From Pardosa pseudoannulata (taxonomy: Eukaryota; Arthropoda; Arachnida; Araneae; Lycosidae): a DNA stretch of 64,000 nt. The notes below the pieces were generated by a model. It saw only the letters and a list, made by a program, of their open reading frames with translations, was not told where the DNA came from and searched no databases. This document shows positions 22,211-32,800 of the stretch, piece by piece (position 1 is the stretch's first letter; each line of letters starts with the position of its first letter). Both the position numbers and the translations under genes were made by a program. Location of the stretch: contig CM063504.1 of the NCBI GenBank assembly GCA_032207245.1, forward strand, positions 23,854,491 to 23,918,490, in the 5' to 3' direction.

Positions 22211-22790
22211 TCTTTATCTGAGTTGTTAGTTAAAACCTTTCATTCGTTCATGAGTTATAATTATTTCTTTAGTCATAAAAGACTATGATTTCAATCTTAC
22301 ACTTATGATCTTTATAGTAGTAGTTGAACTCTAGAAATAAAAACTATGTCTGAGCACACATTATCAATGCTTGTCGGACAAATTTTTCTAGTTAAAAAGA
22401 ATCTGCCCAGCACTACTTGCAGGTCTGCAGATAGGTGGATTTCCTTTTCAGGAAATATATTCAGAAATTATTGTGGAGCTGGTAAAGGCAGTAATAAACG
22501 AAGAAGGATCCATATGACTTCTAGTTTGACACTGCAACAACCATCCAACCAACTAATAGAATCCAATATACGACCATTACAGGTCCATTTCAGAGAATGT
22601 TCAATTTAAGGCTCCAGACAGTGTTTTTCTCTTTTGGCAAAAGTACTCATTTTACTTCTTAGACATAAAAAGATGGCTTCAAAGCGTTCCAATAGGAAAA
22701 GTGACAAAATTATTAAAATATAAAGTGTTGCTTATATGGTTTGTTGTGGATATTTGCAAAATATTTCAACCTCAAAATGTCTAGTAATCT
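22211..22790. other. 580-bp insertion between 23-bp direct repeats
   Basis: The 23-bp sequence at 22188-22210 is exactly repeated at 22791-22813, while copy A of the surrounding duplication carries it once, in a slightly diverged form. The 580 bp between the repeats is therefore extra sequence in copy B. It contains an 87-codon plus frame (22346-22609; basic GSNKRRR stretch, Gln-rich end) that I do not recognise. Inverted repeats at the insert ends are not obvious. A retrotransposed or captured segment with a long target-site duplication is possible, as is slippage-type duplication. Confidence 0.55.
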
Positions 22791-22945
22791 TTCATTTCCA
22801 TTCATTATTTCAAGCCGTTACGTAGAATTTAGTTTTCTCCATATCTATAATGTTTGCGATATAAATTATGTTCAGAGATTCACATGACATGAATTCTTAA
22901 TTAACCAATACCTTAATCTTTTAACATTCATAACTTGCGATTCAG
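22791..22945. repeat. Local duplication, copy B right part
   Basis: Continues the homology to copy A (20920-21070): TTCAAGCCGTTACGTAGAA, TTTAGTTTTCTCCA, GCGATATAAATTATGTTCAG and TTAACCAATACCTTAATC. Confidence 0.75.
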
Positions 22946-23139
22946 ATTGTCCAGGTGTGAGAAGTGGACATGAAGATTGTTAAAATTTTAAAATAAACTA
23001 TATTGGTTAAACTTTCTTTTGGTATTTGACGCCTTTCAAATAAAGTTCCTCGCCTTTCCTGATACCGTAGGTATTAAATTGTACTACATGTTATATTTTG
23101 GGATATTTTTCAAAAATTCCATTATCTCAAAATTTGTTG

Positions 23140-24130
23140 TTTCTAATGCCACTAGGATGAACCAGGCACGATAGAGTCATACGCTACTCGTATTAAAGCT
23201 AAGTGGTGCGCTTTTCGTTTCAATGATCACCGTTAGGGTGAAATAACGACTTTGTTCAAGTGGGTTCTCGTTATTTTGAAGCATTGACCAAGCAGAAGCC
23301 CGTAGACTTGGCTCAAAATGAACTTTTCCATTCAAAATATACTTGCCTAATGTGATGAGGCGATTTAGATCAGTAATATAATTGATTAATTAATACGAGA
23401 AGTAAAATGTTTGGGATCTAAATCTGACCTTATCACATCTTTTGTAAAGGGAAGAGGACAATAAAAAATTATTTCAACGGTTTTTCGTCTTGTGCGGGAT
23501 TTTCGGGCGGGGTTCTGATCCCAGTCCAAGATTAGAATCAAGTCTCCTCACGTAACACTGAATAAGAATGTACCTTTGTGGAGTTATTTATGAGTCCCTA
23601 AGGACCAGTGCCCGATTTGAAAGGATATGGTTTTTCTACGTTGGAGGTTTCAAGTCGGGGTTAAGGAGACCAATTATATTTTTACAACTCTTCCGATTGG
23701 ACGTTAAGAAGTAAGAGGGGACAAAGATGAAATTAATATAAAAGAAGAAAAAGTCTAGCGGGTTGGGTGTTCGAGAGTAGAGTCGAATTGAGGGGAGCAG
23801 GGAGGTCGGAAGTCGGAGGTGACGATTGCGACTACTAGCAGTGTTCCTGTGTCAAATATTACGGCCGCACCTCAAATACTCAGAAGGAAGCCTCTGACCA
23901 AACCGACGGAAGATTGAAATTTGCTACCACACATACCCAATCCTGATTAGCTCTCAACCAGCAGTGTTCCTGGCACACCATATTAACCCACAAAGGTACT
24001 CATTTTTACATATATTTGAAATTGAGATTAGGTTCTCTTTCTTAGATGTATATATTTACCTAATTGATGGAAAATTATTGTCACACCTAAATTAGTGTGG
24101 CACCTAAATTGACCGTGTTCATGAAGTAAA
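23140..24130. other. Less AT-rich island, possible LTR-element relic
   Basis: Composition shifts to roughly balanced GC in places (GGGATTTTCGGGCGGGG near 23500; GGGGAGCAGGGAGGTCGG near 23800). AGCAGTGTTCCTG is repeated at 23837-23849 and 23960-23972 with related flanks, and CACCTAAATT is doubled near 24085-24110. No open frame is intact. The purine-rich tracts and repeats would fit the untranslated or LTR region of a retrotransposon, but no LTR pair, primer-binding site or TG...CA ends were found. Origin unresolved. Confidence 0.3.
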
Positions 24131-25110
24131 TTCTGTGAAGATTAAATCAGATTGTTTGTATATAGATGTATATATATCATTATAATAAATTTGCTTTTTT
24201 TATTTTAAGCTGATTTCAGTTACTTTTAATTTAGTTTTTTAGTTTATTTTCTTATTTTAAATGCCACTATATATTTGATCATAGGTTAATGCCTAAATAT
24301 AAACGAGAGCTACACGACACCTACAACTGTATGCTGAACAATTTGGCCCTAATAAAAATAGATTTAAATATTAAGATTCTACTTTACATAAATATCACAG
24401 TTTTAAATTATTATTCTAATCATTTAAATCAGATCAAATTATACCTTGTTTTCTATTTCAAATATTCTTACTTTATTTAAGGACGAATGTACATTTTAGT
24501 AATACAGTTTGTTTTAAGTGTGAATAAACTCTAGTAAATTAAAAACTGCTGAAATATTTGTAAAAATTACTATTCTGATCCCGTTTTTAATAAACCTTTT
24601 TTTTTCATTTTTAAAGCAAACTTTTTCTTTTTTATAAAATAATTTTACTGATCATAAATAAAATAAACACATTAAATAAATATTATCTCAAGCTGTTATG
24701 GATTGTATGATACTTAAACGTGTTCAGTTTCTTTTGCATCCCCATCTGCGAATGATGTGTATTGTCAAGATTTGAATAGGATTTAATTATATCACAAAGT
24801 ATTGGCATTGTAAACTGTACTTGAAAAATTTATTTTTAAGCAATACCTTTAATATTATTATCTCAGAAATAATCCGATTACAGCGAAACAGTTTAAAAAG
24901 AACTTTTGTTTTTGAAGCTTTCATCTAAATAATTACGTCTCTTATCAGTTTTATACAGACATTCTAAGCACTAGATATGAATAATATGTTTGAAATGAAT
25001 ACACTAAGTTTTTAATTAAGTATAATGCCTATATTTTCTTCTAAACCTCATTTTTCGAAAAAAACTATTTTCTGTGCTGCAAAAGCTGTTTTGCTCTTTC
25101 AATAAATAAA
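24131..25110. other. AT-rich unique stretch; no gene recognised
   Basis: A 63-codon frame at 24289-24480 is low-complexity (Asn, Ile, Leu, Lys, Tyr) and judged spurious. No repeats or RNA structures were recognised. Confidence 0.5.
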
Positions 25111-25139
25111 ATTATAAATGCGTGTATCTATATGATCTA

Positions 25140-25370
25140 TATGTTTGTGTATATATTTTCATATATATGTACATACATATATACATATATATGCATATAT
25201 ACATACATACATACATACATAATATATACATACATATATACATATATATGCATATATATATACATACATACATACATAAACTATACATACATATATACAT
25301 ATATATGCATATATACATACATACATACATACATAATATATACATACATATATACATATATATGCATATA

Positions 25371-25404
<34 letters not shown>

Positions 25405-25559
25405 CATACATATATACATAATACATATATACATAATATATACATATATATACATACATATATACATAATATATACATACATATATACATAATATATATA
25501 TATACATACATATATACATATATATATACATATATACATATATATATATACACATATAC

Positions 25560-25592
<33 letters not shown>

Positions 25593-25593
25593 T

Positions 25594-25650
<57 letters not shown>

Positions 25651-25685
25651 TATACATACATATATAATACATACATATATATGCA
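25140..25685. repeat. (ATAC)n/(AT)n array with 57-bp superperiod
   Basis: About 550 bp of ATAC and AT units. The only GC-bearing landmark, ATGCATAT, recurs at 25191, 25248, 25305 and 25362, exactly 57 bp apart, so the left half is a 57-bp minisatellite built from microsatellite units; the right half degenerates to ATAC/AT. Because 57 is divisible by three, frames of 99-219 codons ([13 protein letters not shown]) stay open on both strands. They are artefacts and not genes. Confidence 0.95.
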
Positions 25686-25699
25686 TGCGGTCTCAGTGA

Positions 25700-26400
25700 G
25701 TTTCTTGTTATTAATTATTAATAATTATATGGATCATGATAACATAAAATTTCATGGAATTGTATTGTTATTGTTGCATTTCATAACCTAATATTACCTA
25801 ATGTTTTCCTAATGTATTTTTATAAGACAATATATTTTTAAATATTTCTAATTTATTATTTTTATTTGAAATGGTATTTCAATATGTAGTTGTTAATTAA
25901 AATATTTAACGAGTAATGCTATAACACGTTATTACCCTTGTTTGATTACAGAAATATTTTATGGCTCAAAGTTTGATATTAAATGAGTTAGATTTTTTTT
26001 ATTATTATTATTTCCGTACAAGGCAATAAACTGATAAAACTCTTCAAAAACTATTATAAGTTCATAATAGTAAAATTTTTAGATAAATTAGCTCATGCTC
26101 CCTCCTTTATTGCAGTCTAATTTAAATATGACATCTAATAATAAAAAGCTTTGCTTTGACGTGGCTAAATACACTCAATTTCAAAACTAATTATTTATTT
26201 AAAACATAATCTAAAGCGATGATATTCATCAAAGTTTTTAATGTCTATTTTTTATGTTTGCAACACCTTATGCATACACCCTGCATAAAAAAGTAAAAGT
26301 TTCTTAGGTTTATACGTCTCTTTAATTATTAGAAGTCTGGCGAAAAAAAAAGAAAATTTAATTGGAGGAATATTTTCAGAAGAGGTCTGACTAAATGAGT
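25700..26400. other. AT-rich unique stretch; nothing recognised
   Basis: No coding frame, repeat or RNA seen apart from a short TTATTATTATTATTT run near 26000. Confidence 0.5.
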
Positions 26401-26429
26401 TAACTAAACTGTCAATCGATAAATTTAGA

Positions 26430-27158
26430 TTTAGAACAACGTAGCTTTCGTAATGCTAGGCATCTTTCTGCCATTCGAAATGGAGATGCCGAAATGAGAT
26501 ATGGAAGATAACGTAATTGACACACTGATCAGTGAAATGACTTCCTCCGCCCTACCCATACCATCGATTTCCCCAATTAAGACTTCATCGGTATCTTAAG
26601 AAGTAAATTAATCGAAATCCGAGGCAACTTTAGATGAAAACTGCGATATCAGTCCCTGCTTCAATATGATCACCAAAGCATTAATCATGATAATTAACGC
26701 AACGTCAAAGAATTTTTTATTTTTATCTTTTTATTTTCTGCTTCTGTACACGATTTTAGCAATACTTACGCTCTTTGTGTGCCCTCGTTTCCGCCTTTTA
26801 GAACTTTAACCTCTTATCCCCACTCCCCGCAAAATGAGAAGTAAAAATGGTTTTGCTTAAAAGACTTTAGTAACAACTTCAAAATTCTTGTGAAATTAGA
26901 TTTTTTTAGCTTTATGCCGCTCACGCTTCGGGCTTAAAACTTCGCGTGTTTATTTTCTTTTTACCATAAACTTCTCAGAACTAATTTTCAAAAAGATGAA
27001 ATAGCTGGGCAAATCTAGTTTTTGTTCTAATTTAATTTATAAAATTTTCTGTAAACTTCTTTTCTTTTCAATGTTGTTTCTTTGGCGTTCTTTTCATTCT
27101 CGCATTTTTATTACGTCTGTCGGAAAGCCTCCGCCTGCTGAATATCAGCTAAAACAGA
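26430..27158. other. Less AT-rich unique block, possible regulatory DNA
   Basis: Composition is more balanced, with blocks such as ATTCGAAATGGAGATGCCG, CCTCCGCCCTACCCATACC and GCCTCCGCCTGCTGAATATC. Several TAATTG/ATTAA homeodomain-type cores and a TGATCAGTGA site occur. Stops occur in all frames, so an exon is unlikely. It is a candidate conserved non-coding region by composition only. Confidence 0.3.
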
Positions 27159-27845
27159 AGCACTTTCTAATCTAATCTTGTAGTTCGCTGCTTTAAAAGC
27201 TTTCGGTACTCTTATTTTGACGAAAATAAAGTTTTTCAGTTTTTGCTTTATTCTTTGATACATATAGCATATTAGGACAACATTTTAAGACTATATATTA
27301 ATTATACATTCATTAACAAACCCTTTCAAAATGATTGTGTTCCTTTAAAACACCTTCATTTTTTTATTTCCTTCAATAAGTTCAAAAGAGAATACAATAA
27401 AACACCTTCATTTTTTTATTTCCTTCAATGAGTTCAAAAGAGAATACAATAAAACACCTTCATTTTTTTATTTCCTTCAATGAGTTCAAAAGAGAATACA
27501 ATAAAACACCTTCATTTTTTATTTCCTTCAGTGAGTTTAAAAGAGAATGTAATAGAGCAATTTAATCTTGTAGCTCGCTGCTTTAAAAGCTTTAGGTACT
27601 CTTATTTTGACGAAAATAAAGAGTTTTTCAGTTTTTGCTTTATTCTTTGATACATATAGCATATTGTGACAACATTTTAAGACTATATATATTAATTACA
27701 CATTCATAAACAAGCCCTTTCAAGATGATTGTGATCCTTTAAAACACCTTCATTTTTTTTTCTTCAATGAGTTCAAAAGAGAATACAATAAAACACCTTC
27801 ATTTTTTTTTGTTTCCTTCAACGTGTTCAAAATAGAATGCAATAG
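27159..27845. repeat. Tandem duplication with nested 52-bp repeats
   Basis: Unit 1 (27159-27555) and unit 2 (27556-27845) share the order CTTGTAG(T/C)TCGCTGCTTTA, TTTTTGCTTTATTCTTTGA, ATACATATAGCATATT and CATTTTAAGACTATATAT, and each ends in 52-bp repeats. The 52-bp repeat (AAAACACCTTCATTTTT...TTCCTTCAA...GAGTTCAAAAGAGAATACAAT) has its CACCTTCA marker at 27351, 27403, 27455 and 27507 in unit 1, and at 27745 and 27794 in unit 2. Unit 1 therefore has four copies and unit 2 two, which explains the length difference. Confidence 0.92.
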
Positions 27846-27970
27846 AGCACTTTCGAGCAACGTCACGAATTACTATTATGTATGACAAAACAGAACCAAA
27901 AATTACATGGTAAGTAATTTTAACTATCTGCCTTTATCTATCTAATATTTATGGATCTTATATTTTATCA

Positions 27971-27972
<2 letters not shown>

Positions 27973-28036
<64 letters not shown>
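27973..28036. repeat. (TA)n microsatellite
   Basis: About 32 uninterrupted TA units, followed by a short GATA run (GATAGATAGATAG). Confidence 0.95.
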
Positions 28037-28038
<2 letters not shown>

Positions 28039-28340
28039 ACTGATTGATAGATAGATAGGAATTCACCCATTTTTTCATGAAAAAGCTGCATTGCTTCAGT
28101 TTATTATTATAAAATTACGACATAAATTTATTAAAAAAGGGAAATTGTTGAAAAAATAACAAGATATTTAATACAAATAAAATTTTAACATTTTCTGTTA
28201 TCTTTTAAATATTTATTTCAGTTTGAAATCTTTGAATTGATTTCTATCTTTCTGTTTTGGAAGAGGAGATTACATAGCCATACTCAAAATAATAAACTGA
28301 AACACCATAAGAATAAAATGACTTGATTTTTACATACATG

Positions 28341-29169
28341 GTAGCATATAGCCCGTCATATATGACGGGATCAGTAAAATTTTCAATTTTCCTGAATCGT
28401 AAAGTATCTTATGAGGCGGGTAAAATAAATGGTTTGTTTTGTAGCTGAGAATTATCTGATACGTGCTCAATAATTTGTTTAACTTCATACTCCTCTAAAG
28501 GCTCCCGATACTGTGAATGCAGTTTAGAATCATGTTGAATTCATTTAGAAAGATAATTCAAAGTTTTCTTAGCTACGTCGAAATTATCGTTAAGTTCTTC
28601 CCAATTTTTTTGCCACAATAATTAATGGAAGTAAAGGAATGAAACTATCATTTCCACTACACCCTGGAGGTAGATAGAATTTGTTGTTAATACCGGTGAT
28701 AAAATTTTCATTGCAACAAAAAATAATCGATGATTAAATTTAAAATTATCACATATGTACCTAATCTATTATTTAAACCAAATATAAATTAAAATTATTT
28801 ACCTGATATCTAAATTCAGTAATAAAAGTATGAAAATAATGCAGACTATATTTAACTAATTTAAAATAATAAATGATTAACTGAGATGGTTAAAATAATG
28901 ACGTTATAATGATAGAAAAAGATGCTATTTTTACCCATTTATTATGTGACAAATTGATGATTTTAATCACCTACTTTTAATCGGGGTAAATAAGGCTCGA
29001 AATAATGGTATTAAATGCTAGAAAAGAGGGGAAGAGATGGATTTCGAACGTTGCTAACCCTAACTCATCAAGAAACCAATATGGATGCCTCTATCCATTC
29101 CAGGTACAACCGCTTCATAAGTTCGAGGACAGACAGACAGACAACTAAGGATATTATTATATAGGGGAT
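28341..29169 (+). mobile_element. Dispersed element, copy 1 (TAGCCCGTCAT ends)
   Basis: It begins GTAGCATATAGCCCGTCAT, with an immediate hairpin CCCGTCAT/ATGACGGG, and ends in ACAGACAGACAGACAACTAA and TATTATATAGGGGAT. The left ~130 bp and right ~490 bp match copy 2 (33132-33906) in order, including TTTGTTGTTAATACCGGTGAT and AATAATGCAGACTATATTTA. The middle (about 28475-28680) is different in the two copies. The (ACAG)n-TATTATATAGGGGAT right end is the kind of 3' end found in RTE-like LINE families, but no reverse transcriptase remains. Confidence 0.7.
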
Positions 29170-29317
29170 ATAAAAATAGTCCAAGATAATCTGGGGTGAA
29201 ATTAACAATAAATTGGATAGAAAAGATTTTTTAATTAAAAGTGTAAAGGAATTCATATTTTTGGTCAATTTTTACATATAAGTTAAATTTTTAAAATATA
29301 TATTCCAAAAGAAGTAT

Positions 29318-29330
29318 CCTTAAATATTTC
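29318..29330. repeat. SINE target-site duplication, left
   Basis: CCTTAAATATTTC, repeated exactly at 29508-29520 on the other side of the SINE. Confidence 0.85.
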
Positions 29331-29507
29331 GCTGAAAGATGGCCGATTGGTTAGGGTGCTGACCTTCGGTACCGGAGTTCGTGGGTTCGAATCCCACAGT
29401 GGCGTGGATGTTCGTAGCCGTTCGAAATCACCTTGAAGCTGTAGATACCGGTCTCATTATCCCTCGTGTTGCAAAAAGTAGGCCGTAGCACTCCAAACCA
29501 AACTAAA
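29331..29507 (+). mobile_element. tRNA-derived SINE, best-preserved copy
   Basis: This 177-bp element carries an A box at the head (GATGGCCGATTGGTTAGGG) and a perfect B box (GGTTCGAATCC) about 45 bp on. The tRNA-unrelated body contains GGATGTTCGTAGCCGTTCG and CCCTCGTGTTGCAAAAAGTA, and the tail is CTCCAAACCAAACTAAAC. It is flanked by a 13-bp perfect target-site duplication (29318-29330 / 29508-29520), the signature of LINE-dependent retrotransposition. Transcription would be by RNA polymerase III from the internal A and B boxes. The tail is (CCAAA)n-like and not poly(A), which points to a partner LINE that recognises a specific 3' end. Confidence 0.93.
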
Positions 29508-29520
29508 CCTTAAATATTTC

Positions 29521-29828
29521 AATTTTGATAATACAAATATTCGGGATGCATATGTTACATTGCACCTGGGTATGCAGCTGAAACCTACTAAAACTACATA
29601 AAATTAAAGCAATTTTTATCTTTAAAATTCACTACGTAAAATTCATAAAACTTCCTGTATCACTTTTTTTCTTCATTTTGATTAAAAAAATTTTGGGGAT
29701 GCATATGTTACTTTACATTTGGTTATGCCTCTGAAATATATTAAAATTGCATAAAACTAACGTAATTTTAATCCTTAAAAATTTGCTACCTTCAAATAAA
29801 GTTCATAAAACTTCCCGTATTACTTTTT
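29521..29828. repeat. Two-copy tandem repeat, ~153 bp
   Basis: GGGATGCATATGTTAC occurs at 29543 and 29696. Each time it is followed by a T(G/T)GGTATGC block, ACTACATAAAATTAAAG or TGCATAAAACTAACG, and TTCATAAAACTTCC(T/C)GTAT(C/T)AC. The copies are clearly diverged. Confidence 0.8.
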
Positions 29829-29829
29829 T

Positions 29830-30493
29830 GTCGGCTTTATCGTGAGCTGAAAGTAAAAAATCATAAATAGCTCTTTTCTGAAGCCGCTACAAATGATTGT
29901 TATAAATATATTTATAAAACCTTGAAATTGAACTTAAGAATACAAAAGACATGGTTGCTGACCTTCATCTTTTTTCGTTCACCGACAAAAAGCGTTAAGC
30001 TCATTCACACTTCATAAACTATTTGTCAGACGGCATTATTCACGGCAGTCTGGATCTAAAATTACTGTCAGATCTGTTTCTGGTTTATGCTAAATCACAT
30101 GGATATTTCCGAATCAGAGATAAGACCAAAAGTACCGTGATATTGGAAAGTTATTTTTGCGACTTATATTACACGAACTGGGGTCGGACAATGAAATAGC
30201 TGTGTAAGGGCCTTGGAAAAACTTCACAGTGGCTCGTTTAAATGTGTAGAAAGCTCTGCAGAGAAGAAAACTAGATACTCACCTCGAGCTTCCGGACCGC
30301 GTAAATTAAATGATTTTTGCATCAACTAAAATGCGTACATCAGTTATTTATATAACTCATTTACGATTTCAGGAAGAGTAATGAATATACATACAATCTC
30401 ATTAATTGCAAAGCCTGATTTAGCGAAAAGTTTTTTTTTTTTTTTTTGGAATGACCCGTATTTAAGAAGTTTTAGTACCATTCGAGATGAAAC
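29830..30493. other. Unique stretch; no gene recognised
   Basis: A moderately less AT-rich segment (29940-30300), including GGGTCGGACAATGAAATAGC and CTCGAGCTTCCGGACCGCG, carries stops in every frame. A T19 homopolymer lies at 30430-30448. Confidence 0.45.
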
Positions 30494-30625
30494 GCCTGCA
30501 TTATAACAGCCTATTTTTGATTCACTATAAAAAATTCTGTGCATAATAATTTTTCCTGGATAATTAAGAAGGATCTAACTGCATAAAACTGTGTTAGTTC
30601 GTTTATATGACGTAATACAATAAAA

Positions 30626-30627
<2 letters not shown>

Positions 30628-30698
<71 letters not shown>
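30628..30698. repeat. (TA)n microsatellite, unit 1
   Basis: About 70 bp of TA units with one TATTATAT interruption. Confidence 0.95.
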
Positions 30699-30701
<3 letters not shown>

Positions 30702-31004
30702 TACACAAAGTAATATATATAAAAAGACACTCGAATAACTATGTTTTAAATTTGTACATTAGAAACTAATTTTTTAGATCAAAAAGAAGCTTGCATAGTT
30801 ATGAGCAATATATTTTATTTTATAGCATAATAAGGTATTTTCTTTTTTTTTCAGTTTGTATGGGTGGCCTGCATTATAATAGCCTATTTTTGATTCACTA
30901 TAAAATGTTTTGTTCAGAATAATTTTTTCTGGATAATTAAGAAGGATCTAACTATATAAAACTATGTTCATTTGATTATATGAAGTAATACATTAAAAAA
31001 ACTT

Positions 31005-31005
<1 letters not shown>

Positions 31006-31051
<46 letters not shown>
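31006..31051. repeat. (TA)n microsatellite, unit 2
   Basis: About 45 bp, the shortest tract in the array. Confidence 0.95.
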
Positions 31052-31053
<2 letters not shown>

Positions 31054-31338
31054 AAGTAATATATATAAAAAGACACTTATTCGCATAACTGCCTTTTAAA
31101 TTTTTACATTAGAAACTAATTTTTTATGTCCAAAAGAAGCTTGCATAGGTATGAGCAATATACCTTATTTTATAGCATAATAAGGTATTTTTTTTCAGTT
31201 TGTATGGCTGGCATTCATTATAATAGCCTATTTTTGATTAACTATAAAATGTTCTGTTCAGAATAATTTTTCCTGGATACTTAAGAAGGATTTAACTATA
31301 TTAAACTGTGTTAGTTTGGTTATATGAAGTAATACATT

Positions 31339-31340
<2 letters not shown>

Positions 31341-31387
<47 letters not shown>

Positions 31388-31396
31388 TATATATAT

Positions 31397-31430
<34 letters not shown>

Positions 31431-31472
31431 GAATATATATGTATAATGTATATGTATATATGTATATATGTA

Positions 31473-31562
<90 letters not shown>
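31341..31562. repeat. (TA)n microsatellite, unit 3, expanded
   Basis: About 220 bp, with an internal GTATATATGTATATAT section near 31440-31480. It opens frames of 84-115 codons on both strands (IYIYIY), which are artefacts. Confidence 0.95.
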
Positions 31563-31564
<2 letters not shown>

Positions 31565-31750
31565 TACACAAAGTAATATATATATAAAAAGACACCTACT
31601 CGCAAAAATGCTTTTTAAATTTGTACATTAGAAACTAATTTTTTAGATAAAAAATAAGCTTGCATAGTTATGAGCAACATATTTTATTTTATAGCATAAT
31701 AAGGTATTTTCTTTTTTTTTTCAGTTTGTATGGCTGGCATTCATTATAAT

Positions 31751-32589
31751 CAGGGCTTCGAACCGGGACTGAACCGAAAACCGAAAACCGGAAAAAACCG
31801 TTATTTTGGTCGGAACGAAAACCGGAACTGAACCGAAAAAAATATCGGTTTATTTCGGTTCGATATATCTTTCAGTCATTTTGTTACTGTTACCAACTTA
31901 TCAATATTTTCTAATTTAACGTCAACTTTATAATTATCATTACATGTATACTGCTTCTCGATTTCCTATTTTGATATTCACTAGTATTTTTCTGTTTCAG
32001 TTTCGCATGAAACTACTTGTAGAAGACATATTTAATTCAGTTGATTAAACTAGAAGTATAGATGATTTTTTAAGAAAAATATCGAGTTATATTTTATTTT
32101 TCACATCTCAGCATGCGATCATCCACGGATGTTTGTATAGACTGTTTAGATCAGGGAGGAGTAAATAGACAGGAGAGGCCCTAAGTGACGTAGCATGAAG
32201 CATCTATCAAATCTTCTGCGCATCAAATGGGTGTTTGGTAATGGCGGCGATTCAAATGTTTCGTAATAGTAGTATTTCATTAGGCCTGCTGTTTGTATCA
32301 ATTCACATAGTGTACCAATTAAAAAAAGAATAAAATCTTCTAAATTTTGATAGAATTACATTTTTTGTTTATGATAGAATTATATTTTTAGTACAAATAA
32401 GAATATACATAAAATGAAATTATTCATTTGGAACTGAAACGAAAACAGTAATTTTTGGCGGAGCGAAAACCGGAACTGAACCGAAAACCGTTATTTTTGG
32501 CGGAGCGAAAACCGGAACTGAATCGATATTAATTTTTTAGTTGAACCGGAACGAAAACCGGAACAAAAATATATTATTAGCCTATTAAT
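31751..32589. mobile_element. hAT-like element with CCGGAAC subterminal repeats
   Basis: It interrupts tandem unit 4 exactly. The left end CAGGGCTTCGAACCGG is a typical hAT terminus. Flanking 8-mers ATTATAAT (31743-31750) and ATTATATT (32590-32597) differ at one base, consistent with an 8-bp hAT target-site duplication. Both ends are packed with GAACCGAAAACCG / AAAACCGGAACTGAA motifs. Unusually these are in the same orientation at both ends, and the right end lacks the expected CCCTG. No transposase frame is present, so the element is non-autonomous or internally deleted. Interior 32100-32290 is less AT-rich. Confidence 0.75.
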
Positions 32590-32715
32590 ATTATATTAGC
32601 CTATTTTTGATTCACTATAAAAAATTCTGTGCATAATAATTTTTCCTGGATAATTAAGAAGGATCTAACTGCATAAAACTGTGTTAGTTCGTTTATATGA
32701 CGTAATACAATAAAA

Positions 32716-32717
<2 letters not shown>

Positions 32718-32767
<50 letters not shown>

Positions 32768-32800
32768 GTATATGTATATGTATATATATATATATATACC
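32718..32800. repeat. (TA)n/(GTAT)n microsatellite, unit 4
   Basis: A TA run is followed by GTATGTATGTATGTATATG and a second TA run. Confidence 0.93.

Noticed and set aside
25112..25791. Long open frames (up to 219 codons) of Tyr/Ile/Met/His on both strands
   Set aside because: They are produced by the ATAC/AT array, whose 57-bp period keeps frames open. Composition is pure repeat, and there is no start context or non-repeat domain.
27159..27845. CRISPR-like regular spacing of the 52-bp repeats
   Set aside because: The repeats are directly contiguous without unique spacers, and the genome is clearly eukaryotic. Ordinary tandem repeat.
29335..29405. Apparent tRNA gene with perfect A and B boxes
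   Set aside because: The head is continuous with a conserved non-tRNA body and CCAAA tail, flanked by target duplications. It is a SINE promoter, not a tRNA gene. The same applies to the other SINE heads.
31258..31631. Frames of 84-115 codons of IYIYIY on both strands
   Set aside because: Direct translation of a (TA)n tract; the same holds for 51240-51508, 60528-60750 and 63709-63930.
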